Shown here: positions 11,963 through 19,387 of the stretch, piece after piece | How positions within the stretch are numbered: the first letter of the stretch is position 1 | How the letters are laid out: each line of letters starts with the position of its first letter | Source of the DNA: a virus | Virus record (IMG/VR): IMGVR_UViG_3300031539_000241 | Span: 1 to 28,003 of that record | DNA length: 28,003 bases | Reading direction: 5' to 3' (one strand) | Program-made: the position numbers and the translations under genes | The notes under the pieces: model-generated | The model's database searches: none | What the model was told of the DNA's origin: nothing | Seen by the model: only the letters and a program-made list of their open reading frames with translations

Positions 11963-12766
11963 CTAGCTCCCAATCCCGAGCACCGAAAAATCTTCCCGGT
12001 AGCTCACCTGCTCGATGTTCACCTGGCGTGGCTTCTTCAGCAGCTTCTTTGCTACTGTGCCGTCGGTCGTGGTGTATTCCACCCACGCGTACTCCCAGCC
12101 CTTTTTGTCCACGCCTTGGATCGGCCCGACCGTCTGCCCGGTCACCGACTGGGAATACTCGAACATATAGGTAATGTCCAACAGTAGCGGGTCTTTGCTG
12201 GACTGGCCGCCGGTAGCTCCCATAAACATCACGGTATCGGCGTCGAAGCCACGAAACGATCCGGTGTTTACCGAGCCAGTGAGTTCGCCAAGGATCGTCG
12301 CATACGTCCAGCCGTAACTCGCCAGCAGCAGTTGGTGGTTCTCGGTCCACTTGAATCCAGCAGCGGCGACATCAACGCCCTCGATGTCGCCGTTCTCCGT
12401 GACGCCGATCGTGCCCTCGTGGCTTTCTGCCGCACCGTCGGCGTACTCTGCGATATGCTCGATGGCCTGGGTGATGTGTTTCGTCTGGCCGGTGGTATCG
12501 AACGTCCACTTGTACTCGCCTTCCTCCGGCGGCGAAATCGGCCCGTAGGTTACGTCAACGTACCAAACATCGAAACCCTGACAGGCCAATTCGATATTTT
12601 GGCGAACGAGATTCTCGTACAGCACGGGAGAGTAACCGGCGGCAAGCGCCCGGGCCACGATCTCATTGGTGGTGCCGCTCAGCACGTAATGACAGACGGC
12701 CGACCCGGGCTGGCCCGATGTCTCTGGACTCTGCGGTCGTTCGCCCCAGCGGATCAATGCAGCCAT
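11963..12766 (-). CDS. Putative tail protein immediately after tape measure
   Basis: 267 residues, ATG at 12766 with GAGGA about 7 bases upstream. Mixed alpha/beta: HYVLSGTTNEIVARALAAGYSP at the start, then strands (VWYVDVTYGPI, YKWTFDTTGQTKHIT), and a C-terminus with many hydrophobic strands. Genes at this position in siphophages usually encode distal tail or baseplate hub proteins, so that role is inferred from position only. Confidence 0.65.
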   Translation of the reverse strand: MAALIRWGERPQSPETSGQPGSAVCHYVLSGTTNEIVARALAAGYSPVLYENLVRQNIELACQGFDVWYVDVTYGPISPPEEGEYKWTFDTTGQTKHITQAIEHIAEYADGAAESHEGTIGVTENGDIEGVDVAAAGFKWTENHQLLLASYGWTYATILGELTGSVNTGSFRGFDADTVMFMGATGGQSSKDPLLLDITYMFEYSQSVTGQTVGPIQGVDKKGWEYAWVEYTTTDGTVAKKLLKKPRQVNIEQVSYREDFSVLGIGS

Positions 12767-12776
12767 GGTTGATTCC

Positions 12777-15152
12777 TCACGCGGTGGCTTCCAGGGTGAG
12801 TCGCTTTTGTTCGCGCAGCAGGTTTTCGTCGATCTTCAGCAGGCGGTCGGTGGCCGTCAATAGTTTTTCGACCGCCTTGGCCGTGCGCTCTGCGGGGGTC
12901 TTTGCACCGAGCCCGCTTACTTCGCTGCCTTTGAACGTGCCGGCATTCGCGGTTTGCATTGCAGTACCTGCGCCGGATCGCTCGATTTGCTGCCTTTTCA
13001 AGTCAAACTGTTGGTTGATCAATCGCGGATCGACGCCGGCGGCTTTCGCTTCTTTCATCGCATTTTGGTAATCGCGTTTCCAGTTTTCAAGTTCGCGTCT
13101 CTTCCCCTCGAATTGCAGGTCGATTTGCGTTCTGGCGATATCTTCTTCGACGGCGGCCGTGGCCGTTGTAGATTGCTGTTTTTGCTGTGCTGCCGCCGCC
13201 TGCCGCTGGTCCCGTTCCTGCTGGCGTATCTGCCGGTCGCGATCCTGTTGTGTCTTTCTGATGCCGGCCATGTGTGCATTGCTCGTCACCTGAGCATCAT
13301 GCACTGCTCGCTGCCGCCGGGCTTCAAGCGCTTCCAACTCGACAACGCGTGCCTTGTCTTGCGCGTGCATGGCCGCCCGGGTGGTCTCTCCCTTGAGCAT
13401 GGTCTTGGCCATCTCAGCCCGCTCGTATCCATACTGTTCCTCGATGCGAGCTTTTTCCTGGTCGAACTGGTTTGCAATCGCTGCAATTTTTGCCTGGGTG
13501 AGGCGGCGCTCGTACTCCTGTTGCTCCGCAAACATCTCGGCTTGCGTTGCTTTCGCTTTCGCTGCCGTCTCTTCCGGCGTAGCTGGTGTGGTCGTAGCGG
13601 CTGGTGTGCCTGGCGTTTCCTTCGTACCAGTTGCATCAATGCGTTCGATCGTGGCTTTCAGTTCTATGTCGTCGATGAGCCCAAGATAGTAAGACAAGCG
13701 GACCGCCGCCTTCTGAGCTTCTTTAAGCGCGTCGATCAATATGCGTACCCCGTCAATGATTGACGTGATGTAATCCGCCAGCGCCTGTAGCCCGAAGATC
13801 AAAACGTCGATCGCCCCGCTGGTTTCTGCCAGTTCGACGAAAAGATCAATTGCAGCGACCGCCACGTCGCCAAACTGACTCGCAACGTATGCAAGAGAAT
13901 CGCCCAGCCGACCGAACGCCGCGCTGATCTTTTCGCCCGCCCCGGCCATGGCACTGCTCAGTTTTTCGGATTTTGCGACCAACAACGAGAACACGGCAAC
14001 GGCCGCTCCTACCACGACAACCAGTGCCGCGATGGTCGCGCCGATCGGGTTTGCGACCAACGCCCAGAGTGCAGCCCCCACAACATGAAGGGCGATGCTG
14101 TACGCCTTTAATGCCCACGACAACGCCCATAGGGCCTTGGAGTACAGCAATGTATAGGTCAATCCAATTTTCACACGCGCATTGTAGATCAGCAACGCAA
14201 TAGATAGCTTCGCGGTAGTAACGAGAAACAACACCATTATGGCTTGAGCTGCAGATAAGGCGGCCCCCAACGCCACGAGCGCAACGCCCGATGCCGTGAT
14301 GCCCATCGCGAGCTTTCCGGCCAAACCGATTAGATTCTGATGAGAGTCTGCCCATTTGCTCATCCATTCCATCAGGGATGAAACCATATCGGTGAGACGG
14401 GCCAACGGGGCAAGGAATGGGCTACCGAACGCGGTCCGAGCGTTTTCTGCCTGGGCCGACAGTCGCTTCAGTGCTTCGGTAAAATCGCCCGATGTGCGTG
14501 TCGCTTGCCCCTGGGCGGCCTTGGTGCCGGCCAGGATGATATTCAGCCGGGCCATAACTTTCTGTTGTTCGGTTGCTGCCTCTGGCTTTAGTCCTTGATT
14601 GAGAAGGTTTTGCTTTACCGCCGCTTCACTGACGATCACGCCATACTTTTTCATCACCTCGCCCGAACCTGTCAGTGCCGCGTGGAGATCTCGCATAGCG
14701 TCTTCGTCCGTCACGCTTCGATTGAGCGCACCGAGGTCAACGGCCAGCTCCGTGACTGCCTTGCTCATATCCATGGCCGCCCCGGCCGCGAACCCGAGCG
14801 GGACAAACAGGTCTTGCGAGTCGGCCAGAAATTCGGCAATCTGCCGGCGGGAGCGACCGATCTGTCCGGCAAACGTGTCGCCCCACACCTTGGCGGCGAC
14901 GGCGTTCTCGCCGAACACAACATTGAACTTGCTCATAACCGTCTGGAGGTTACGGGCGGGGCCCATCACCAGCATCAGCGGTGCCGTCGCCGCTGCCCCC
15001 AGTTTGATCAGATAATAGCCGAGGGCTCGAACGGCTGTGCCAAAGTCACGGAGTTGTTTTTGAGCGTTGTCAAGGCCCTTTCGCAAAAGAGAATCGCGCG
15101 TGTAGAGATCAATGTATGCCCTGCCTGCCCTGATGTCTGCTGCGCCCGCCAT
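12777..15152 (-). CDS. Tail tape measure protein
   Basis: 791 residues, the largest tail gene. The N-terminal helical region (LDNAQKQLRDFGTAVRALG, then IGRSRRQIAEFLADSQDLFVPLGF) is followed by hydrophobic segments at about 270-400 and a long charged coiled-coil segment at about 520-720 (EYERRLTQAKIAAIANQFDQEKARIEEQYGYERAEM). This pattern is typical of tape measure proteins, which set tail length and fill the tube. It follows the tail assembly chaperone genes. A tail of roughly 120 nm would follow from about 0.15 nm per residue. Confidence 0.9.
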   Translation of the reverse strand: MAGAADIRAGRAYIDLYTRDSLLRKGLDNAQKQLRDFGTAVRALGYYLIKLGAAATAPLMLVMGPARNLQTVMSKFNVVFGENAVAAKVWGDTFAGQIGRSRRQIAEFLADSQDLFVPLGFAAGAAMDMSKAVTELAVDLGALNRSVTDEDAMRDLHAALTGSGEVMKKYGVIVSEAAVKQNLLNQGLKPEAATEQQKVMARLNIILAGTKAAQGQATRTSGDFTEALKRLSAQAENARTAFGSPFLAPLARLTDMVSSLMEWMSKWADSHQNLIGLAGKLAMGITASGVALVALGAALSAAQAIMVLFLVTTAKLSIALLIYNARVKIGLTYTLLYSKALWALSWALKAYSIALHVVGAALWALVANPIGATIAALVVVVGAAVAVFSLLVAKSEKLSSAMAGAGEKISAAFGRLGDSLAYVASQFGDVAVAAIDLFVELAETSGAIDVLIFGLQALADYITSIIDGVRILIDALKEAQKAAVRLSYYLGLIDDIELKATIERIDATGTKETPGTPAATTTPATPEETAAKAKATQAEMFAEQQEYERRLTQAKIAAIANQFDQEKARIEEQYGYERAEMAKTMLKGETTRAAMHAQDKARVVELEALEARRQRAVHDAQVTSNAHMAGIRKTQQDRDRQIRQQERDQRQAAAAQQKQQSTTATAAVEEDIARTQIDLQFEGKRRELENWKRDYQNAMKEAKAAGVDPRLINQQFDLKRQQIERSGAGTAMQTANAGTFKGSEVSGLGAKTPAERTAKAVEKLLTATDRLLKIDENLLREQKRLTLEATA

Positions 15153-15157
15153 GGTCG

Positions 15158-15460
15158 TTATAGTCCTTTTTTGGCGATTGCAATCAGCACGGCTGGGTCA
15201 TAGGGCAGAATGTTGTCGGCCGCTGTTCGACGTGGCGGCGAAACCCGCAACGGGTTGCAGTCATCGGGGGTGTACGGTTCGGTTTCTTCTTCCGGGTCGC
15301 TTGCCAAGTTTATCTTCAGAGCAATCAGGTGGGCCATCGGGTCCCACGCGCCGCGAGCCATCCGCCATAGTTCCGCTAGTGTTTTCGGGTCGGGGTCGTG
15401 TCCACTCAGCCCAGCAAGTTCGTAGGCGAGCTCAATTGGGTCAATGCTTGCTCTACTTGG
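15158..15460 (-). CDS. Tail assembly chaperone, T-like extension read by -1 frameshift
   Basis: This frame has no good start of its own. It is open across the end of the upstream gene and encodes about 100 residues after the slippery site (IDPIELAYELAGLSGHDPDPKTLAELWRMARGAWD, then LIALKINLASDPEEE). The ATG at 15361 would cut this conserved-looking part in half and has no clear ribosome binding site. As in lambda G/GT, it is probably made only as a C-terminal extension of the upstream chaperone (fusion about 245 residues). Confidence 0.65.
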   Translation of the reverse strand, partial: PSRASIDPIELAYELAGLSGHDPDPKTLAELWRMARGAWDPMAHLIALKINLASDPEEETEPYTPDDCNPLRVSPPRRTAADNILPYDPAVLIAIAKKGL

Positions 15461-15894
15461 TTTTTGATCCCCTCGCTCATGGCCGCCTCGATCCTCTGGT
15501 CCAACGCGGTGTCCGCCAGCGTCTTCGCCGTCAGTTCTTCCGCCTTCTCCCTCATCGCCTTCGACTTCTGTACGGCCGTCGTAATCAGGGATTTCTTCGC
15601 GGCGTGGAAAAAACCGGGGATGGCCCCCATCACCACCCCTATCGCATCGCTGAGCGGATCACCTACCACGGCTGCGCCAAATTCCTCTTCGCCGATCCCG
15701 CGTTTCGTGGCCTGCTCTTCGCACAACAGCCATACCAGATCGTGCATCAACAGGATGTCGCTGGCCAATCGTGTGAACGTGTCGTCGCGAAGGTCCAGCA
15801 GGTCGATACTCAAAACGCTCCGTATTCGCTTGACCGCACCGACCGTCAAGTCGATCGACCACGTTCGCTCCTGATTGTCTTTGAAACTCCCCAC
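15406..15894 (-). CDS. Tail assembly chaperone, G-like
   Basis: 162 residues. Starts MGSFKDNQERTWSIDLTVGAVKRIRSVLSIDLLDL, a beta-hairpin then helix typical of phage tail assembly chaperones that bind the tape measure before tube assembly. It lies directly before the T-like frame and the tape measure gene, the expected order. At codons 144-145 the message carries C AAA AAC in the right phase for -1 slippage. Confidence 0.7.
   Translation of the reverse strand: MGSFKDNQERTWSIDLTVGAVKRIRSVLSIDLLDLRDDTFTRLASDILLMHDLVWLLCEEQATKRGIGEEEFGAAVVGDPLSDAIGVVMGAIPGFFHAAKKSLITTAVQKSKAMREKAEELTAKTLADTALDQRIEAAMSEGIKNQVEQALTQLSSPTNLLG
15460..15466 (-). other. Candidate -1 frameshift site (C AAA AAC)
   Basis: The heptamer CAAAAAC is read as AAA AAC in the chaperone frame. 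Slipping back one base joins it exactly to the T-like frame, which stays open to 15158. It is one base away from the classic A AAA AAC. Confidence 0.6.
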
Positions 15895-15918
15895 AGCCGG
15901 GTTCCTTTCTCGCCGTGT

Positions 15919-16542
15919 TTACGGCGTGCTGTCCTGGAGAACGAGAATTTGCAGAATCGCCGCAGCAGTGGTGGTGCCATTGCTGACCGCAAGGTAAGTG
16001 ATCGGGTTGCCGGTAAACGGGTTGGTGATTCCGTTGGTGTCGTGCCAATGGTACGGCTCGTTGGCCAGCAACTCGATGGCCTCGATAACGGCGTCCCCAA
16101 CATCGTGACAGGCCACGCTTGTTCGTAGGCTGGAGTTCATCACGATCAGAACTACCACATCGCCATCAATCGCAGTATTGATGAGTACCTGGTCGCACAC
16201 ATTCACGACGGTGTCGTCTACGGGCAAAGCATCGCCGGCCCCCGAATTGGTAATGTCCACCGCGTTAGTTGAAATTGTGCAGGCCACGCCGTATCTGACG
16301 CCTGTAGCCCAATAAAGATCGAAGGTATGCGCCCCGTCGCCTAGCCCGTGGCCGGCGGTCAGGGTGCCGGTAGCCGTGCTGTCTTCATCGTTCTGATAAT
16401 CCGCCAACAACGTGGCGACTGGCAGACTAATCGACGTGCTGCCGTCGCCGTGTACGACGGTGTTGTCGGCCTCCTTGGTAATCGTCTTTTGAATCGTAGA
16501 GCCGCCGATCGATGCGACGGTTGCGAGTGTTCCTTTGGGCAT
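15919..16542 (-). CDS. Hypothetical virion-associated protein
   Basis: 207 residues, beta-rich with many Thr and Asp (NTVVHGDGSTSISLPVATLLADYQ, GDGAHTFDLYWATGV, DGDVVVLIVMNSS). No family was recognised. The leader AAAGGAAATAGATC before its ATG at 16542 is the same as before the tail tube gene, suggesting similarly strong expression. Position between tail tube and chaperones suggests a tail-associated or decoration protein. Confidence 0.6.
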   Translation of the reverse strand: MPKGTLATVASIGGSTIQKTITKEADNTVVHGDGSTSISLPVATLLADYQNDEDSTATGTLTAGHGLGDGAHTFDLYWATGVRYGVACTISTNAVDITNSGAGDALPVDDTVVNVCDQVLINTAIDGDVVVLIVMNSSLRTSVACHDVGDAVIEAIELLANEPYHWHDTNGITNPFTGNPITYLAVSNGTTTAAAILQILVLQDSTP

Positions 16543-16592
16543 GATCTATTTCCTTTGTGTTTGTGTGTCAGTTTATTACAGGGCCGGCCGGC

Positions 16593-17018
16593 TCACACAT
16601 ATGGCTGCGGAGCACGCGCAGATTCGTCCGTCGGCGTGGCGGTGAACTTGAAAGTTTGCTCACCCTTGTAGGGCTGGCCTCGCTCCATGGCCAAAGTCAC
16701 ATCGCCGTCAAAACCCTTGCCCGAGGTGTGGTCTTTCAAGCGGAGGGCTACCGGAGTGCCGGCCGCCGCCGCGCCCCGCAATGCAGTCAGCGTGGTGTCG
16801 TCTGTCTTGTCGAGCATGGTAAAATCCATCCCCATCGCGATGGCCACAACCTGCTCGGTTTTGAGTGCCGCCACCTCGTTGCCCTTGACGGTCGTCTCCG
16901 CCTTTTCTGGGTCGATGGAATACGACACGTCGCGGATGTTCGTGATTAGTACGGCTCCAGTGGTTCCGGCCACGCCGTAATAAGTCAGGCCCTCGAAGCC
17001 CATTTTCGTAACGCCCAT
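16593..17018 (-). CDS. Major tail (tube) protein
   Basis: 141 residues. GAVLITNIRDVSYSIDPEKAETTVKGNEVAALKTEQVVAIAMGMDFTMLDKTDD followed by a beta-rich C-terminal half (GFDGDVTLAMERGQPYKGEQTFKFTATPT) is the compact beta-barrel pattern of siphophage tail tube subunits. The location between head-tail joining genes and the chaperones/tape measure agrees. ATG at 17018 with AAAGGA upstream. Confidence 0.78.
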   Translation of the reverse strand: MGVTKMGFEGLTYYGVAGTTGAVLITNIRDVSYSIDPEKAETTVKGNEVAALKTEQVVAIAMGMDFTMLDKTDDTTLTALRGAAAAGTPVALRLKDHTSGKGFDGDVTLAMERGQPYKGEQTFKFTATPTDESARAPQPYV

Positions 17019-17052
17019 GATCTATTTCCTTTCGCGTTTGTTGCGTATGTGT

Positions 17053-17454
17053 TTATTCTCTTACCGAACCGCGCCACGTTTCGCGGAATCGGCCGAGGCT
17101 TGCCCGTAGCGCGGGCCCCATGAAGGGCCGGGCTGGATACTTTGCACCCTGGTACGTTCCGCCGTGCTCGTGGGGCCAGGCCGATTCTCCGACGATGCTG
17201 TATCGAGGCCCGACTAATGCCGTGGTTGCAGATTGTTCGCGCGTCACGGCAAACCACAACGAAGCCGGTAGCTGCCCGCGGCGGGAATGCGGCGGCTGCC
17301 CAGGTTGTGACGGCTCGTCGGAAATCTCAATTGAGTCCTTGGCATACTTGCGAATACTCGCCGCCGCGTGTCCCAAGTTGCGATAGCTGGCCTTGTCCAC
17401 GGCCTGCTCCACCTTGGCGGTTTCGTCAATGGTTGTCGCTTTCATTCCGATCAT
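17053..17454 (-). CDS. Head-tail/tail completion protein (HK97 gp10-like)
   Basis: 133 residues. The ATG at 17454 overlaps the upstream TGA (ATGA) and has AAGGTG upstream. N-terminal helices (VEQAVDKASYRNLGHAAASIRKYAKDSI), a loop with Pro-Gly, then WPHEHGGTY and ARPFMGPALRASLGRF. The ARPFM-hydrophobic ending is characteristic of the gp10/minor tail completion family in phage head-tail modules. Confidence 0.7.
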   Translation of the reverse strand: MIGMKATTIDETAKVEQAVDKASYRNLGHAAASIRKYAKDSIEISDEPSQPGQPPHSRRGQLPASLWFAVTREQSATTALVGPRYSIVGESAWPHEHGGTYQGAKYPARPFMGPALRASLGRFRETWRGSVRE

Positions 17455-17942
17455 TCGTACACCTTGCACGTTACGGAAATGATGCCGGTGAACTGCTGAT
17501 TCTCACGAAGTGTCGGCGCGTCGTAGATCGGCCTGAGTTCCACGCCCTCAACAATCGCCTCGTCGTAGTCAGTAAGTGTTCGGCCGCTGGTGGCGTTTGC
17601 CTTGCGTGCGAAATAGTCGTGAATCTCCTGCACAAATAAGATCAGGCGATCTATCTCCTCCGTGTCGATCTTGCCGTCGTCTGCGTTGCGTTCCGCCGCT
17701 GCAAACCGTTTTCGCACGGCGATATCGGTCGTACAGCTATAGATCGTGTCTTCCTGGCTGGCCGGCTCGGTGGTGCAATCACTTACAACCACGTCCAGCC
17801 GCAATTCGCTGGCGGCGGCAAGAAACAAGTCCCGGTCCTGGATGTAGCCGCGGTGGATCGTCTCGGGCAAAAGCGTGAACGTGTGGGCTCCCAACTCTTC
17901 GGCGATCGCGTCGGCTACCTCTACGGCTATTGCGCGTGTCAT
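17451..17942 (-). CDS. Putative tail terminator / neck protein
   Basis: 163 residues from the ATG at 17942 (ATGA overlap with the preceding gene). AIAVEVADAIAEELGAHTFTL at the start, a strand LRLDVVVSD and a C-terminal strand pair (QQFTGIISVTCKVYE) give the alpha/beta pattern of small neck or terminator proteins. No specific family was recognised; the role is inferred from position. Confidence 0.6.
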   Translation of the reverse strand: MTRAIAVEVADAIAEELGAHTFTLLPETIHRGYIQDRDLFLAAASELRLDVVVSDCTTEPASQEDTIYSCTTDIAVRKRFAAAERNADDGKIDTEEIDRLILFVQEIHDYFARKANATSGRTLTDYDEAIVEGVELRPIYDAPTLRENQQFTGIISVTCKVYE

Positions 17943-18313
17943 GCGGCGGCCCCTACGTACTGGGTGCGAATCAACCAATCAAGCCAATCGGGGTCGAGCC
18001 GTTCGGCTACTGGCCGGCCACCGCCTGCCATTACCTCGAATTGTTCTACAGTGCCGTTGATCGTCTGCTTGATCACGTCGCCGTTGCGGGGCGTAATCGG
18101 CAAACCTCCAACGAGCAAAACGGAAGCCGGAATACGAAAGGCCCGGGGCTGACCAATAGTTCGCGCGGAGTCCTCCCCGCTCGTCTCGTATCCGTGCGCC
18201 TCGACCTCTGCGGTGACGGGGAGTTCGGTCGCGCCGCGCACGTAGGTCACCGAAACGCCAAACGCTTCGGCAAACATCGTATCGGCGGCGGCGAAATCAT
18301 CGTCAAAAGCCAT
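17939..18313 (-). CDS. Head-tail joining protein
   Basis: 124 residues. ATG at 18313 (GGAG about 10 bases upstream; a GTG at 18337 is an alternative). FDDDFAAADTMFAEAFGVSVTYVRGATELPVTAEVEAHGYE, then FRIPASVLLVGGLPITPRNGDVI resembles small beta-barrel head-tail attachment proteins (lambda gpFII-like/phage attachment). It starts the connector block after the capsid genes. Confidence 0.65.
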   Translation of the reverse strand: MAFDDDFAAADTMFAEAFGVSVTYVRGATELPVTAEVEAHGYETSGEDSARTIGQPRAFRIPASVLLVGGLPITPRNGDVIKQTINGTVEQFEVMAGGGRPVAERLDPDWLDWLIRTQYVGAAA

Positions 18314-18348
18314 TGTCACTCGCTCCAGGCGGGGCACGGTGACGGCGA

Positions 18349-18372
18349 CCGGCGGGGGAGATGGCCCGCCGG
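18349..18372. other. Intercistronic hairpin after decoration gene
   Basis: CCGGCGGG (18349-18356) pairs with CCCGCCGG (18365-18372) across an 8-base loop. There is no T run. It lies just past the stop of the decoration gene and may protect the capsid message or damp read-through. Confidence 0.5.
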
Positions 18373-18397
18373 CCGCCTATCAGCCGCGGAACCCAAA

Positions 18398-19348
18398 TCA
18401 GTTGGCCACGTCCATCGCCCGCAAGGCGAGCTTGCTGACACGCATTTCGCCGGTTGCCGTACCGGTGGTTTTCTCGATGTGAGCCAGCAGCTTGATCGGC
18501 CCGGTGGCGGCGTTGAGCTTGAACACCGAAGCCGGCAAGACGTTCACGCCGTTGATGTAAATCTGGATGTCGGTCAGGTCGCGAGCATCGATGGCGAAGT
18601 CGAAATAGGTGTTGTCCACGTAAGCGACGGTTGTATCGGTCGCTGCCACCTCGGTGGTGCCGTCATCCGATTCGGCGTAGATTTCAAGGTCGCCCGTTTC
18701 GTCGAGGTGAATGAACACTGACTCGGTAATCGTGTCGGCACTGGTCGCGTGCGTGGCGTTGGCGATGCCAACATTCATGTCTACCGTGCTGTCGCTACCG
18801 TCCAGGGATGCCATGCGGCCCTCGACGATAAACGGTACTGTCACCGGGACCGAATGGGCCGACATGATATCGGTCTTTTCGGCCTCGCTGGTGGCGAGGA
18901 TGCTGAGTTTGGCGTATCCCGGCTGCATTGACACGCTGGCGTCACCGACGTTGACAGTATCGGTTTCGTCCCGCATCAAGTCGATCGTGTAGTTCGGCTG
19001 CACGTTCAGGTTGACCACCACGGTAGTGGCGGCGGCGGTGGCATCGTCCACTGCCGTACCGGCGTAGAAATCGGCACCGGTCAAAGCCTTGAGCGGCGTT
19101 GCGCTGTTTGCGGAACGATCCCAATAGAGCGGAGCGCCCTTGAGAATCACGACGCTCGCGGTTTTGGCGAGCGTGAACTGACCTGCGACTGCAAACGCGG
19201 CCTCCTGGCCGCTCACCCGGGCGACAAGCCCGGAAAGGACACCTGCGCGGCCATCGGGCAGTTGGATGACTTCGCCGGAACTATAGCCGGCGGCGGGCGT
19301 GGTAACGGTGATCGTATCGACACCTTTGTCGAGAACGGCTTCGGACAT
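18398..19348 (-). CDS. Capsid decoration protein: DUF2190 fused to beta-sandwich domain
   Basis: 316 residues. The N-terminal part (about 1-115) has the DUF2190 pattern: TPAAGYSSGEVIQL, GVLSGLVARVSGQEAAFAVAGQFTL, GAPLYWDRSANSATPL and TTVVVNLN. DUF2190 proteins decorate capsids as trimers. The C-terminal part (about 165-316) looks like a LamG/concanavalin-like jelly roll (ASLDGSDSTVDMNVGIA, DTITESVFIHLDETGDLEIYAESDDG, YFDFAIDARDLTDIQIYINGV). AAGGA lies 10 bases before the ATG. It follows the capsid gene, as usual for decoration proteins. Confidence 0.75.
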   Translation of the reverse strand: MSEAVLDKGVDTITVTTPAAGYSSGEVIQLPDGRAGVLSGLVARVSGQEAAFAVAGQFTLAKTASVVILKGAPLYWDRSANSATPLKALTGADFYAGTAVDDATAAATTVVVNLNVQPNYTIDLMRDETDTVNVGDASVSMQPGYAKLSILATSEAEKTDIMSAHSVPVTVPFIVEGRMASLDGSDSTVDMNVGIANATHATSADTITESVFIHLDETGDLEIYAESDDGTTEVAATDTTVAYVDNTYFDFAIDARDLTDIQIYINGVNVLPASVFKLNAATGPIKLLAHIEKTTGTATGEMRVSKLALRAMDVAN

Positions 19349-19387
19349 AATTCTTAATTCCTTATCAAAAAAGTGATTGCCGGCCGC

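Noticed and set aside
15112-16128. 338-codon plus-strand open frame
   Set aside because: It is antisense to the tail assembly chaperones, where the other strand shows operon overlaps and recognisable products.
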